The notes beneath the pieces are model-generated. The model did not search any database and was not told the origin of the DNA. It worked only from the letters and a program-made list of their open reading frames with translations. Source: Yamagishiella unicocca (Eukaryota > Chlorophyta > Chlorophyceae > Chlamydomonadales > Volvocaceae). Taken from it: a stretch of 64,000 bases of DNA. Position 1 is the stretch's first letter, and every line of letters begins with the position of its first letter. The DNA is taken from NCBI GenBank assembly GCA_003116995.1, contig BDSL01000018.1, positions 124,001-188,000 on the forward strand. Reading direction: 5' to 3'. Below are positions 24,056 to 36,700 of the stretch, one piece after another. The position numbers and the translations under genes are program-made.

Positions 24056-26012
24056 ATGGCTTCTCCCGATAGGGACCGCGATGATAGCCGGCGCGACCGG
24101 GACCGTCGAGACCGCGAGGTGTGCACGCGTTTTGGAGGCGCAAAGCTTCCCAACATTCTATAGAAAATCAAGCTGTGATGCTGGACTCTGTGGCAATCGC
24201 CGCCTTTCATGGCACTTACAATCATGCCTTCGGCGTGCCGATCCCACAGGAGGCTCGGCCAGTCCGCAGTCGCTCAGCCTCTCCGAGACGCTCGCCACGC
24301 CGATCTCCAAAGCGCAATGGGAGCCGGTCGCCGGTAAAGCGGGAGGCACGATCTCCACCGAAGCGGTCACGTAGTCGGGACCGTGACGCGCGCCGCCGAA
24401 GCCCCAGCCGCAGCCGCAGTCGGGAACGTGATACTCGCAGGCGCAGCCGTTCCCGCAGCAGGTATGTTGGGCCGCAACGAGTTCCGTCTTCGGCAGTCCA
24501 TCTGTCCAACGCATGGACGCCACCCCACGTGCAGGGACCGCCGGCGTACCAGGTCCAGGTCTGGGGATCGACGTGGCAGGTAGGCCACCTGGGCGTTATG
24601 TATCCGTGGCTGTAGTAGCGGGCCTATGTCTCGCGCCTAAGCGGTCGGGGCGGCCCCAGCCGCGTCGGTCGTCGGCGTAGAGGGCTCTGCCGAATGCCCT
24701 TGGGTCGGGGGCCACCTGGTGGACACGAACTGCGCCTCTGCCTGCACATTTGATACGCGCATTTCCTTGCTTGTGACTCCTCCACAGGTCCCGATCACCC
24801 GGCGGGGGTGCCAAGTACGGCCTGCCGCCTGCTGGCCGAACACCACCGCGCGTGGGCACTCAGCTGTTCGTCGCGGGGATCAACTTCATCATCAATGAGC
24901 AGGTATGTACACGCCTCGACCCCCCCAAACATGAACACGATACACAAGCTCCCCCCCCCGCGCCCCAATGGATTTTTCTTCGTACACGGGTGTTCCTTGC
25001 ACACTCCGTCTAACCCCCCGCGGTCCAGCCTCCATCCGCGTCCAGCCTCCATCCGCGTCCAGCCTCTTCTCATGTGACCCTAATCCTGCACGCGCTCCAA
25101 CATTTGAAGCTGCTAAGGGAGCCTTGTGTCACACTTCTAAGCAGCTATCCGCTGCTAAGCAATGTTTTTGACACCCCGCATGTTGCCGCCACTGCCGCTG
25201 ATGCCTAGCGCATATCTGCCTGCCTGCCTGCCTACCTGTCTACCCGCGTCGGGGGCTCGCAGGACCTGGAACGCAAGTTCGCACGCTACGGACGCGTCAA
25301 GGAGGCTCGCGTGGTGCGGCACCCCATCTCGGGAGAGTCACGGGGCTTTGCTTTCGTGGTCATGACGGCGGAGTCGGAGGCGGAGGACGTAAGTGCGCGT
25401 CCTGGCCCGGGGGCGAGGGGGCAGGGCAAAGGGCGACTCGAGACGAGGCTGCGGATGGGCGGGGATTGCGCGACCGCGGCTGGCGTCAAGGGGAGCCCGC
25501 GGAGGGGCGCGGATTGCGGCCGTTGTCCTTTGCTGAGCACCCCAAAAACGGAGCGGGTGCGATGGCGAAATGGTGTAGCCGCAAAACGGGGGGTGGCGAG
25601 AAGACCCGGTAAACGAAGGGGGAGAGAGGGGGAGACGTCTTGTAGGGGATATGGGTGGGCGTGTAGGACACCACGCCTGTGGGTCTGTCGGACACGTAGC
25701 TGGGCGCACTTAGATTCCCCCGACCAGCTGTCATCACCTGCGGTACTGCGGGCCTTACAGCTGCCAATGGGGTCCCGTCGGACCTGCCGTACGCGGCTGC
25801 CTGTGCACATGGCCTGCGTGCCCACGATTGGGCCCCCCCTGCCGGCCCCCCCCCCTCGGCGAACGTGCCATACCGAACTGCGGCGCCTGCTCACCTGCTC
25901 ACCTGCTCACCCGACCCCCACCGCCCGCCTCCTAAAGGCCGTGCGCGACATGAACGGCCGCGACTGGAACGGCCGGCGTCTGCTCGTGGAGGTCGCTCGG
26001 AATCCCCGATGA
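24056..26012 (+). CDS. SR-type splicing factor, TRA2/SR45a-like, with one RRM
   Basis: Five exons (24056-24118, 24250-24461, 24788-24902, 25263-25388, 25938-26012) join in phase to 196 residues. Residues 1-21 are rich in Asp/Arg; residues 22-95 are an RS domain dense in SRSRS, SPRRSP and RERD; residues about 117-193 are an RNA-recognition motif with RNP2 (LFVAGI) and RNP1 (RGFAFVVM), ending in GRRLLVEVARN. An N-terminal RS domain followed by a single RRM, without a C-terminal RS domain, resembles transformer-2 or SR45a-type proteins but is shorter. The expected role is nuclear: splice-site or enhancer recognition on pre-mRNA, regulated by SR-kinase phosphorylation. The small first exon and its ATG (context GCGCTATGGC) fit the downstream phase. 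Confidence 0.88.
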
Positions 26013-28673
26013 CGGCACCATGAGGCGCGGCGGAGCGCCTGAGGCGAGGCGGGGTGCCGCCTTCCTTCCCGCGCTCCCCAGCCGCAGCAGCAGGCGGGTA
26101 GCTCGTCCCCCAGGCGACCCCGGGCATGTTGCTGCGCCGCAGCGCGCTGGCACTACACATACCCGCCTGACACGGCGGAGGAGCTGAGCCGAGCTAAGGC
26201 TTAGTTCGGGATGATACTGCGGATCTGGATGTCGCTGCTTTCCCGCCAGCTGAGCTTTGGATTGTAGTGGCCTGCTGAGGCTCACTGCCTTTCTACGGAG
26301 TACTGGGCTCCCCCGCTCGCTTTGACTTTTTCCGCCGGCGCGACTGCCGGCCGAGGTCCGTTGGCTCGTCCCGGGGCACGAGCCGCCAGTGAATGGCGGG
26401 CTGCCCGATCCGACCGGCGAGGAGGTGGGTGAGGTGGGCAAGAGGAGGCGGGGTTGCGACGCCCTGTCCCTCCGCACTGTGACCCTGGGGTGACGGCGCT
26501 GGGGCCTGCGACGACTGGTGATGCGCCGCGGGCCCTCTCTGCAGGTTGGCGGATTATATTGAACTGGCAGGCATCGCAACAGCGCTTTGTGACTTGCCGC
26601 GGATCGGGCCTTGAGCCGACACTGTTTTCCGTTTACCATTTTTTGTTTTCCCATGTCCATTCGGAGCCATCGTTCCGTCGGTGGGAGCTTTCTTGCCGGC
26701 TGCGGAGCTCGAATGCAAATTGAGGCTGATCTGTAGGCCGCACTAGGCGGAGATGGATTATAGGGCGTGTGGATTAGCTAGACAAGGACGGTTGAATGTC
26801 TCGTCTGCGGAGCAGTGTGCACGGCCGCCCCCCTCACCCTGCCACCGCTGTCGCCGCCAGGCGGATTCGCAACCCGACCGCAAGGTCCCTCCGGGGCAGG
26901 CGCCTCCGTGTTCCGCTGTGCGGCCCCATGTACGGCAGCTGCGGAGTTCCGCGCACGTGCACCCGCCGCCGTACCTCGCGTACCGATGACCCGGGCTGTT
27001 GAAACCAAACTGTACCGCACATCGTCCATGTACGGCGTGCCATCGAGTACCACACGTACGGCTTACTGGCGACATGCGCGCGCAAGCCTGAGCGCGATCC
27101 ACCAATCCTGCTCTTGTACGGCGAGTACGACGCCACGTGTTGAACGGCGGCAGCGCAAGCTCCGGACCTCTCGCAGCCCCATCCCACCAGCCAACCAGCC
27201 GCGCTGCGGGAGGCTGCTGAGGGGTGCTCAAGTACACTGCCCAGGCCTTACGGACCTGCCCGTAACACACACACACACACCCAAGCCTTGGCACGGTGTA
27301 CCTGTACCGTGCCGTACTACACATGTACGGGGGCAGCGGGAAGCCGGCAGGGAGGGCGGCAGCACTGCGGGCTGTTAGCGTGTGGAGTCCAGGAAAAGGC
27401 GCCAGTAGGTGGACAGGATCCAAGCAGGGCTTGCAGAAGCCAACACATCGGGACAGGTTATACCAAGAGTAGGCTGGAAGGTCGTGGCCCCCAAGCCTCG
27501 ACAAACGTAACGCAGGTTCGATCATCATCCACTTTTGGCCACTGAGCGTGCCGCACGCCGCACATCAGCTCTTCTTTGCAAGTGCGCTGGCTTGTGGCTC
27601 CCCTTGCTCCCCTTTCCAGGGACAACCTGCGGCGCGAACGGCCTCGACTGCAGGTGGTCTGAGCTCGTGTGTTTTAAACCAAAGGCATGCAGGCTGCTTT
27701 GACGTGCATGCACGGCTCTTGAGGGTGCAGGCTGCAGTCGAGTGAGGAGCGGCGGTGGCGCGCGCATGAAAGGATACCAGCGCCACGCAGGTAATGGCCC
27801 CAGGCTACGGGTGGCACGAGGCCCGACGATGCAAGTGGCGGACATGAGGGTGGGTGGCGCGGTGGTCGGGGCCTCAGAGCTATCGGCTATTTGGGTTGTA
27901 ACCTGAAGCCAGAAGGCACACTGGGCACTGTACCCCCGCTCTGCGCGGCAGCCGCAGTCACGCAACGGCTGCTCGCCGCAGTTGCTGGAACCCTGGCCTG
28001 GAGGTGTCATCGCTTGCAGCCAGTCGTTCGAGGCGCGAGGACTTCCGAAGATGGTAAAGAAATAAGTACAGGCAGGCATAAAATGCCGCGTTCGGCCGTG
28101 CAGCGCCTCCCCCCTCCATCAGCGCCGTCACAGTCGCAGCAGCGCCGCAAAACTCAGCAGCCCCCCTTATGTCGTGGGGGCTGCAAGCAAGGAATGTACA
28201 CAAAACCGGCACATCGTGTCGATAACTAGCTCGCTGGCGCAACTTCCAAACGGAATGCACCGTCCCGACTGTACGACTCCACCCCACGAGCCATGCCCAA
28301 TCACGGCCCCAACGCCTACTGTACCGCATGGGGCGCGCCTTTGGGTCCACAAAGAATCCCCCCTCGCACAAGGGCACACATGCGCACACTGCTGTGCGTC
28401 GCCTGTGCTTGCTCCCCAGGGGCGGAGGACGGGTGTGGGGCGGTGGTCTGCACTCTATCGCTCTCTCCCTCCACTTCCCGCCCTTGCCCCTGAGCCTACG
28501 ACTCCATTCCAGGACGAACCAGCTGGACGACGTGGCGGCCTGAACACCCGTCACCTCCCAACGGAGGGCTCCACATCCTGCTCCTGAGCCGCGGCCCCCT
28601 CCGCCGATGTGAGGAGGCGCCCTGCTGCCCTCCGCCCTGCCGCACCCGGCAAGACAGTATCGTGGCCCGCTGG
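26013..28673. other. convergent intergenic region
   Basis: About 2.7 kb between the 3' ends of the SR gene (+) and the CNX2 gene (-). It holds many GTACGG/CCGTAC motifs and a short CA repeat near 27267, but no frame with recognisable protein features. Confidence 0.5.
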
Positions 28674-31600
28674 CTAGCCGCCAATGGTGATCATGGGCCG
28701 GTTGGTCGACGCCGCCAGCTCAAACATGCCCGCGTGCGCCGCCCGCTTGCGCCCAACCGCCGCGCCGATGATGGCCCGGAGGTCGTCGTCGGTGGCGCCT
28801 CCGCGCATGGCGTCCCGCAGCGACACCTCCGAGGCGCCGAACAGGCACACCTTGAGGTTTCCGTCGGCCAGCAGCCGCAGCCTGGCCGACGGGCAGGGGA
28901 GGGCGGGCCGGGGAGAGCGTGTTTGGGACGGTGTTTGATATGGTGTTTTGAGACGGTGTTTGATCCGGTGTTTGATCCGGTGTTTCGAGGGCGTGTTTGA
29001 GACAGTGGGTGCTTGGGCGCGCGGAGGGGGGAAGAGGGTGAGGCTGTAGGGCGTCGGGTCAAAGCTGGAGCTGTACCAGGACACGGCGTGGTACCGGTTG
29101 TTGCTTCAGGAGGCGTTATCGGTGGTGCACGGAGATTCGGAACGCACCGGCGCGCCGTGGGTTACCGGTACAACAGAATCGCCAATTTATTTTACAGGGC
29201 CGGGCCCCTGGCGGATTCGGAACGTGCACGGCCGGGTCTTACCTGTTGCAGTCGCTGCAGAAGTGCTGCGTCATGGAGGTGATGAAAGACACGGTGCCCC
29301 GGTGACCCTGCGCGGGGCCGGAGTCCAGGGGGGGGGGGGCAGAGAAAACCGGTGACGGTGCGCTCCCGTGTCATGCGGAGGACGCAAGTGGGATCTCGCT
29401 GGGAGGTGAGGTCTCGTGCCGTGCTTCTCGCAGCACCATCATGGCCCCGTCCCCAGGAGCCTCGTTCCAGCCCTCGGCGACTCCCCACGGGGCTGGGTCA
29501 AGTCACTGGGTCGCTTCGCCCGCACCCCGCCATTTCCTTGCTCCGGCCTACCCTCAGCCTGAAGTTCTTGGCCACTTCCCCCGCAGGGTCGTCTAGCCGC
29601 TCCAGGGGGGTGTCCGGGAAGGCGCCTTGGATCCGTGAGACCAGCTCGCGGTAAGGCACCTGTGTGACAGTGGTGGTGGTGGCGCGAGAGTGAGGTTCTG
29701 CCCCGCTATATACAGCGAAAACTCAGCGCCGAATGCGCTGCTGCAGGCTACCGTGGTGCTTACTCCTTTTGTGCCCGATGCGGACCAAGTAGTACAGCAC
29801 GTTTGCGCAACCGCGTGGTTTAGGTGCAACCGTTTTCGCAAATTGCACGCCAAAACCCGTCCACCGATCACTGATCCGCCGCTGCGGCCCCCCCCTCCGC
29901 GGCCTTGTTCATCCCCCCTCCGTGGTCCCTGCCCCACCATCTTGCTGTCGGACCACACATTGCCGTCAAACGGCATGTACTCAATGAAGCGCACGTTGAC
30001 CGCCTGGTCCGCAGTGAGGGCCGCGAAGTCGGCCACCTCGTCGTCATTGACGCCGCGCATCACCACCACGTTAATCTGGGTCAGAAGCAACAGCAAGGAG
30101 GAGGGGCAGCAGCAGGTAGCAGGGAGGCATAGGGACGAAGGGGATACATATCAGGCGGGTGGGTGGTGTGGCCAGACCGCAGCGGTATGCCAAGGCAAGA
30201 TAGTCCTCCGTTATCGTCCTGGGCGCTCAGCTCCGAAACCCATACAGCTCCCAGGGTAGCTCACTGCCTCCGTGCCTATTACAGCGTCGTCACGCCTCAA
30301 TCCAAGCGCTGAATCCTTGCATTGGCGCTCCATCACCCGGACTCAGCACTATCCCCATCCCCATCCCCTCACCATCCCCTCACCATCACCAGCGCATGCA
30401 AGATGCAAGGTGCGAGCCCCGTGGCAGCGCCCGTCAGCCCCGCACCCCGCACGGGTTCCCTCTCAAAGGCCCCGTTTCGGCCCGTGGCACATCGCAGTGT
30501 GGCGCAGCGCACCTGCACCCAGGAGGGGTGCAGCAGCAGCAGCGACCTCCCGATCGCGTCACCCCGCCGCTCCCGCCGCAGCATCTTCATCACCTCGCAC
30601 CCCTACCCCAAACGTGCCCCCCCCACCATCCCCTACCCTGCCGTACAAGCCCAAACCCTAGAACCCCCGGTCTCACCTTGACGGGGTCGTACCCTAGCCC
30701 TACAGCCGTACGGATCGCCTCCATCACCCGCCCGTGCCCCGGCCGCCGCGCCAGCTGCTCGAAGCGCTCCGGCCGCAGCGTGTCCAGGGAGATGTTGACG
30801 GCGGTGAGGCCTGGGGTCAGGGGACGGCGGGGGAGGGGCGAGTCCAGAAGAGGGAGGTTGGGATAAACCACGGTACGGCAAACTACGGTGCGAAAGGGTG
30901 CGTAGGTTATAAATACCCTAGCACGCCAGCTCTGACTAACGTAACCCCAAACCCCGAGTCCGGCCCCCCCCCCCAGGCTCACCCGCTTCCTTGAGACCGG
31001 GCAGCTGGCGGCCCAGCACGATGCCATTGCTGGTGATCGCCACGCTGCGCAGACCCGCGGGTCGCAGCGAGGAGAGCTGCCGTACCAGGTCACCGATGTC
31101 GCGGCGGAGCGTGGGCTCACCGCCCGTCAACCGAATCTTGTTGACGCCCGCCTCCACGAAGATCCCGGCCTGGCGGGCGGACCGTGGAGGGTGTCAGTTT
31201 TTTGGGGCCCACACCGCGCAGGCGCCCTCCCCTCCCCTTCCCCGCCGTCCACCAGAGGCCTGTCTCCCTTCACCCCCACCCAACCTTACCGGCACTCCCC
31301 CTCCGCCCTGCCCTGCCCAACTTATTTCCTTCAGCCGGCGCCTGCACCAACCCGGTAATTGGCCCTCCTCCGCCCCAGAGGCCCCATTTGACACCAAGCC
31401 TCCCGCCTCAACTCCGGCCCGCATCGTCCTAGTCCACTTCCCCCTCCCCCCACGTCTCCCAACCCCGCCTACCAGCCTCATAATCTCCGGGGTGGTCAGC
31501 AGCTGCGACGAGGGGGTGAGCTCCACCCCCTCGTCCGGCATGCAGTAGGTGCAGCGCAGGTTGCAGCGCTCCGTCAGCGAGATGCGCAGGTACGTGTGGG

Positions 31601-32969
31601 TGCGGCTAGGGGGGAGACCGAAGAGGAGCAGGGGGAAGCGAGGGGGAAGCGAGGGGGGTTTTATGAGAGAAGCCGCGAATCCACGGCCGACAAACCGGGG
31701 GCGGTGAAGGTGGTGGTCCAGAGGAGAGGCGCGGCAAGGAGACGGAGCGGAGGCGGGCCCGAAGTGGGGAGCAAGCCCGGTGTGGGGGCCAAGGGCTAGG
31801 CTGAGCGCAGTGGTTGAGGCGACGCGGTAGGGGTTGCCTGTCACTACAACCCCTAGCCGTGGATGATCCGGCTGGCCCCGGCCCCAAACCCGATTTCCAA
31901 GACGTGCGCCGGTGCGCCTCCGGAGAGGGGAAATAGGGAGGCGGGGAGAAGGAGAGCGGCAGCGCTGGGCGCCATCTGTCAGCGGTGCGCCAGGGGGGAC
32001 CTTACACTTGCGATGCGGCGACTTCCCAACCCCTACACTTGCGATGCCGCGACTCCCCAACCCCTCCCCCGCCCTCGGCATAATACCCGCAGCCCTTCCC
32101 CGGCTCGCCCGCAGCAGCGGCGAGTATCAGCTAGTCAGCAGAGCCCCGCCGCAAGAGCCGCTAGCGGGGGACTGCGGGGTCCAGGCCGACAGCACGGGCG
32201 GACGGGCGGCGGCGGCGCACCTGAATTTGTCTGTCAGCACCTGGGAGCCACTGAGCGGCTGCGCCAGCGTCTCCCGAGCCCTGTGCAACATCTCCCTCCA
32301 GTCCACGGGTGTCGGGGAGGCTGGGTGCGGCTGGGGCTGGGGTGAGGCGGAGGGCGCCGGCTGGGAGGCGGAGCCGCAGCCGCCGCTGCTGGCGCTAAGG
32401 CTGAAGGCGGGGGCGTTGCGCAGAGCCGCTCGCGCGCGGGTTCGAGCCGCGGTTGCTGCCTGCACCGATGCCGCCGACGCCGACCCTGCTGTTGGTTCTG
32501 CCGCTGAGAGGCTCGGTGCTGTTGCTAATTTTGCGGGTGATGCGTTGGGGGTAGCTAAGGATGGTAGGGGGGCTGGATTGGTCGCGGTTTGTGGATCACG
32601 TTCCGGCAGCGGGGCTGGGGATGGCAGATGGGGTGTCGTGGAGCGCGACGCCGACAAGAACTCTTGAAGCCGACGATCATAATCGACAGAAGACCCCGAT
32701 TCAAAGATCAAGTGCGTGGACCTTGCTGCCTCCTGCGGCTGAGTCTGGGCACCGCTAGCGGTCGCAGGCCATGAGCAAAAGCCCCGAACGCCTCGTGCAG
32801 GGCCGCGCCAGGCTGGCGAAGAGTCGCAACTAGTATAACTTGTGCTAGGTATGCAATCTTCGATGTGGGTGCATTCTGACTGGGCTGGCAGGGCTTCAAG
32901 CGAGGCCCAGGCCCGACTGCGTCCCACCGCATAGCGGGCAAGGCGGCTGACAACTCCTTGGCGTGGCAT
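28674..32969 (-). CDS. CNX2: GTP 3',8-cyclase, molybdenum cofactor biosynthesis (MoaA/CNX2)
   Basis: Eight exons (32969-32221, 31605-31473, 31169-30983, 30810-30677, 30075-29938, 29659-29552, 29307-29243, 28881-28674) join in phase to 573 residues. It is a radical-SAM enzyme making the first intermediate (3',8-cyclo-GTP, towards cPMP) of molybdopterin synthesis, in mitochondria in plants. Seen: SAM cluster [13 protein letters not shown] (C264, C268, C271), SAM-binding [26 protein letters not shown], second Fe-S cluster HFCSDCNR (C500, C503) with VCLFG (C517), and the conserved C-terminal Gly-Gly. The N-terminus ([20 protein letters not shown]) looks like a mitochondrial presequence, but about 230 low-complexity residues precede the catalytic core, so the protein is much longer than plant homologues of about 390. 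The first ATG supporting such a presequence was chosen; the frame remains open further upstream. Confidence 0.93.
31655..31754 (+). repeat. intronic dispersed repeat, family A copy 2
   Basis: Matches the block at 13100-13200 (CCGCGAATCCACGGCCGACA, GGTGGTCCAGAGGAG, GGCAAGGAGACGGAGCGGAG). It lies in the first intron of the minus-strand CNX2 gene, antisense to it, with its terminal GGGGTTTTATGAG edge about 50 bp from the 3' splice site. Confidence 0.8.
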
Positions 32970-33756
32970 GGCCCAAAGTGCTAAGACAAGTGAATAACCG
33001 GTAGCCACGGCAAGGCTCCAACGCTTCACAGCTGGAACGACTTTGGAGGAACAACTACTAATACCCTGGTTAACAGCAAGCTTGGGTACCACGTGTCCTG
33101 ATTTACAACCGGCTTCTGTTCGCGATATGTCTACAACGTAATGAACATTAGCGAATTGGCTGCGGCCTGCATAATTGGGTCCAAAAGGCATGCTCGTCCT
33201 GGCCCTTGCAGCAAGGGTCCCAGAGGGGGGGAGAGCCTGATCGTCGCCGTATTCCCACCGCAAAGCCTCCAACCCAAAGCCGTTGTGCATACTCCACCTG
33301 CTTTGGATTATGCAGTAGTACCATATCCAGGGTATTTTGCCCGCCATTTCGTAGACCAACACCGGTGAACGCCAATGTGGCATCCGAGACATCTGGATTA
33401 GTCGCACGACATACCTACATATGATTATATTTACGACGAGCGAACGATAAGCGTCGATTTGCTTGGTGCCGTGGCCGTGACATGCTGTGTTACGGAGCCG
33501 CTGTCTATCGCATGGACGAAGGCTGCAACGTTCCAAAGCCGGAATTCATTGAATCGATACAATAGCAACTTATGGGCTGCCTAGGTGTACAGCGCACGCG
33601 CTGAACACGTCGAGGCCGTCGGGGGTCTCGGAGTCTCGTTCGTGTGGCATCCCAGCTGCGGTGATGGACATCAAAGCGCGCCTCCATGCACACAGTCATA
33701 TCCCGTGTGCGCCCCGTGGCACTTGCGCCGCCGGAGCAGGAGCCCTGGCGGCAAAC
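32970..33756. promoter_or_regulatory. divergent region between CNX2 and the SbcD-SbcC gene
   Basis: The two genes start head to head with only 787 bases between their chosen ATGs, so promoters and 5' UTRs of both must lie here. Parts of both coding frames remain open into this region, so either N-terminus could extend a little. No specific element was recognised. Confidence 0.45.
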
Positions 33757-36700
33757 ATGGCCAACATCCGCATGCAGTACGGTGGCGCGGCACCACCGCC
33801 GCGAAACGCAGCCACACCTCCAACACCCTGCCGTACAGTCTCAGCTGCCGCGCTAAACAGACGCCAGGGGTGGCTTCCCTCCGCGCCGCACGTTGCCGCC
33901 CCCGGGCGCTGCGTTATCCGGTCCGGCGGTGCTCCAAGCTCCGACCCAGATCGCAGCGCGCGTCCCATCTCCGACGTGCCAGTGACAGCTCCAGCCGCAG
34001 CCGACAGCGACGGCGACGAACTGCTGGGCACTCCGGCGCCGTTGCCCCCAGAAATTCCCGTCGCGCCTGGACCCAGGAAGCGGGTACGGAAGAGCAAAGC
34101 CGTCAGCGCCGCCGCGGGCCTCGCCTCGGCAGATCCCCCTGCCGGCGACTCCGCTGGCGAAGCGACGCTGCCTGCGGGCTCTGCTGCCACCGCGTCAAAC
34201 GCCAAGCCCAAGCGCATCCGGACCCGCAAGGCCCCACAGGACGCAGCCGCCGCCTCCACCTCCACCTCCGCCTCCGCCGCGGCTTCCACCAGCCCAGAGC
34301 CGTCCTCCATCGCTTCCTCCCTCACATCCACGCGCTCCTCCGATAGTGAAGACGACGCTGCCTCCGTAGGCGCCGTAGGCGCCGCCCGCAGGGCAGTGTC
34401 CCGTCCCGCCGGAGCCCGCGCCGGCGGTGGCGGTGGCGGTGTCACCCCAGCGCCCAGCGCCGCCACTGACGGGCCCGTGGCCTTTAGCTCCAAGCTGCCC
34501 CATGGGTCGGCCTGGGCTGGCAAGCAGCGCTGGGTGGTGTTCTCGGACCTGCACGTGCGCGAGAGCTCGCTGGCCACCTGCCTGGAGGTGCTGCGGGCAG
34601 TGGAGGCGGAGGCGCGGAAGCGGGACGCAGGAGTCATGTTCCTGGGTGGGTCGGTGGGACGGTGGGTCGGTGGGTCGGTGGGTTTCAAGGGGCCAGGGAG
34701 GAAATAGGGTATTAGGGGGGAGGGCCAAGGGGGGCAGAGGCCGTGCGGTGTGCGTGCCAGCCGATAAGCCCCGGGGGGCTGCGGATGCAGCTGGCGGCGC
34801 TGGATGCACGGCTGGGCTGTATTGGAGTGGAATGGACTGGAGTAGAGTGGCAAGGCCGTCTAGGCTGTTTTGCCTCCTCCGCGGGCGTAGGCGCGATCCG
34901 GAACCGGCAATGCGCAGCTGCCAGCGTCCCACTGGTCCCGCAGCCCCATTCGGCGTCCAACTGCCTGCACCGGCTGGTGCCGTAGCCACCTGCCCCCCGG
35001 GGCCCTCATGCCAAACCCATCCTGGCGACCCCCCCCCGCCGCCATGCAGGCGACTTTTGGGACCGGCGCGGCGCGTTGCCTGTGGAACCGCTCAACCAGG
35101 TCCTTCAGGTGCGAGTGTACGAGTGTACGACGCGAGGTGGCAGCCTCCACCGTCGTACGGGCGCATTGCGCAAGGGTCACGTGGGGGTGGCAGCAGCACT
35201 TGCCCCCCGCCCCCGTATGCACTGCCCCACCTCGTTCCACTCCCTGGGTCCGGGCCCCCTGCTCCCCACGACAGGAGATGTCGTCTTGGCGGTCTCCGGT
35301 GCTGATGCTGGTGGGCAACCACGACCAGGTGGGGTGGGGGGGGTTTGGCGAGAAGACCCCGTTACACGGCATAGGAGGTGTGGGGGGTGTCTTGCAAAAA
35401 TAACCGTTTACGCGTGGTGAGCAGCGTGGGGGGATGGGAGGGGGAGAAGGTGGCATGTGGACACGTGGGGGAAGGGATTGAGTGAGCGAAGGCGTGGCGG
35501 TTTGTGGGGGAAGCCCGTGAGGAATGCGTGGGAGATGACGGCACATGAGCCGCTCGGCTCCAACTCCGTATTCCCCAACGTCCAGCCCCCAGTTGCCTAG
35601 TACCCCCAGGGGTTCCCTCTCATACCCCCTGCCGACCCACGGGTTCCCTCTCTGGCCCCCTCCCCCCTTTTCGGACGGGGACTCCGACTAGGACTGGGAC
35701 TGGGACCGGACCGCGATGGCCGCTCTCCCATAGCGCCCCAACTCCCACAGTTTTCCTACTAGCGCCCAAAACCGATTCTGCGAAAACTTTACGTGCGTCG
35801 CGTGGGGTCCTCGCTCCCTTTCGTCTCGCCGTAGCCGATATAGCTTAGCCGCCAAAGGTCATATTACGACCTTCGGCTTTCGTATCCCCAACCCAGTTCT
35901 CCAGCATGCATCTCAAAACTTCTGTTTCAAACGGGTTTTTCGGACATCCACGGGTTTCCCTCGAACCCCCCTTTTCTCACCTTCCTCCCCTCTCCAGGTG
36001 GACCTGGGGGGGCTGCAGCACGGCCTGACCCCCCTGGAGCTGGCCTGCCCGCACGTGCACGTGTTCGACGAGCCCACCGTGTGGCACGGGGCGCTGTGGC
36101 TGCCGTACAGGCGGGAGGCGTGGGTTCTGGAGCGGGCCATGGCGCAGGCGACTCGGGCGGCGGAGGAGGGGGGGCAGCCGCTGAAGGCCATCTTCCTGCA
36201 TGCCGACGTGGTGGGTCCGGCTAGGATAGGGTTGGGGGGAGGGGGCGGGTCAGCTGGGGGCGTCCCTGTCCAGGGTGCTTGGACGGGCCGCCGGGCTGCC
36301 GACCCTCCCTGGAGGATCGGGAGGACCCGCCGGCAGAGTCCCAGGTGCTTCGGGGCCAAGGGACGACGGGGGTGGGCCATTCGTTCGGTTAATACCTGGG
36401 ATTGACGCACCATCTTGCTTGGCGAAACCCCTCGCGCCTCGGGCCGACCTCACCCGACCTGGCTCCGTGCCATGCACCAAACTTCGCCCCGTCTCCCCAT
36501 TCCGCAACTCCCCTCCCCCCCCCACGGTCGCCCCCACCGCGCCCTCCATCGCCACCTGCTGGCGCCGGCCGGGCGGGAGAGCGCAGCGCACCGCCCGCAC
36601 CAACCAGTGGCGCCAGGCGGAGGAGGGACTGGAGCCGGGGGCCTTCCCGCCCAGCCTGCCAGTGTACAGCGGGCACTACCACCTGCCACACACCGTACGC

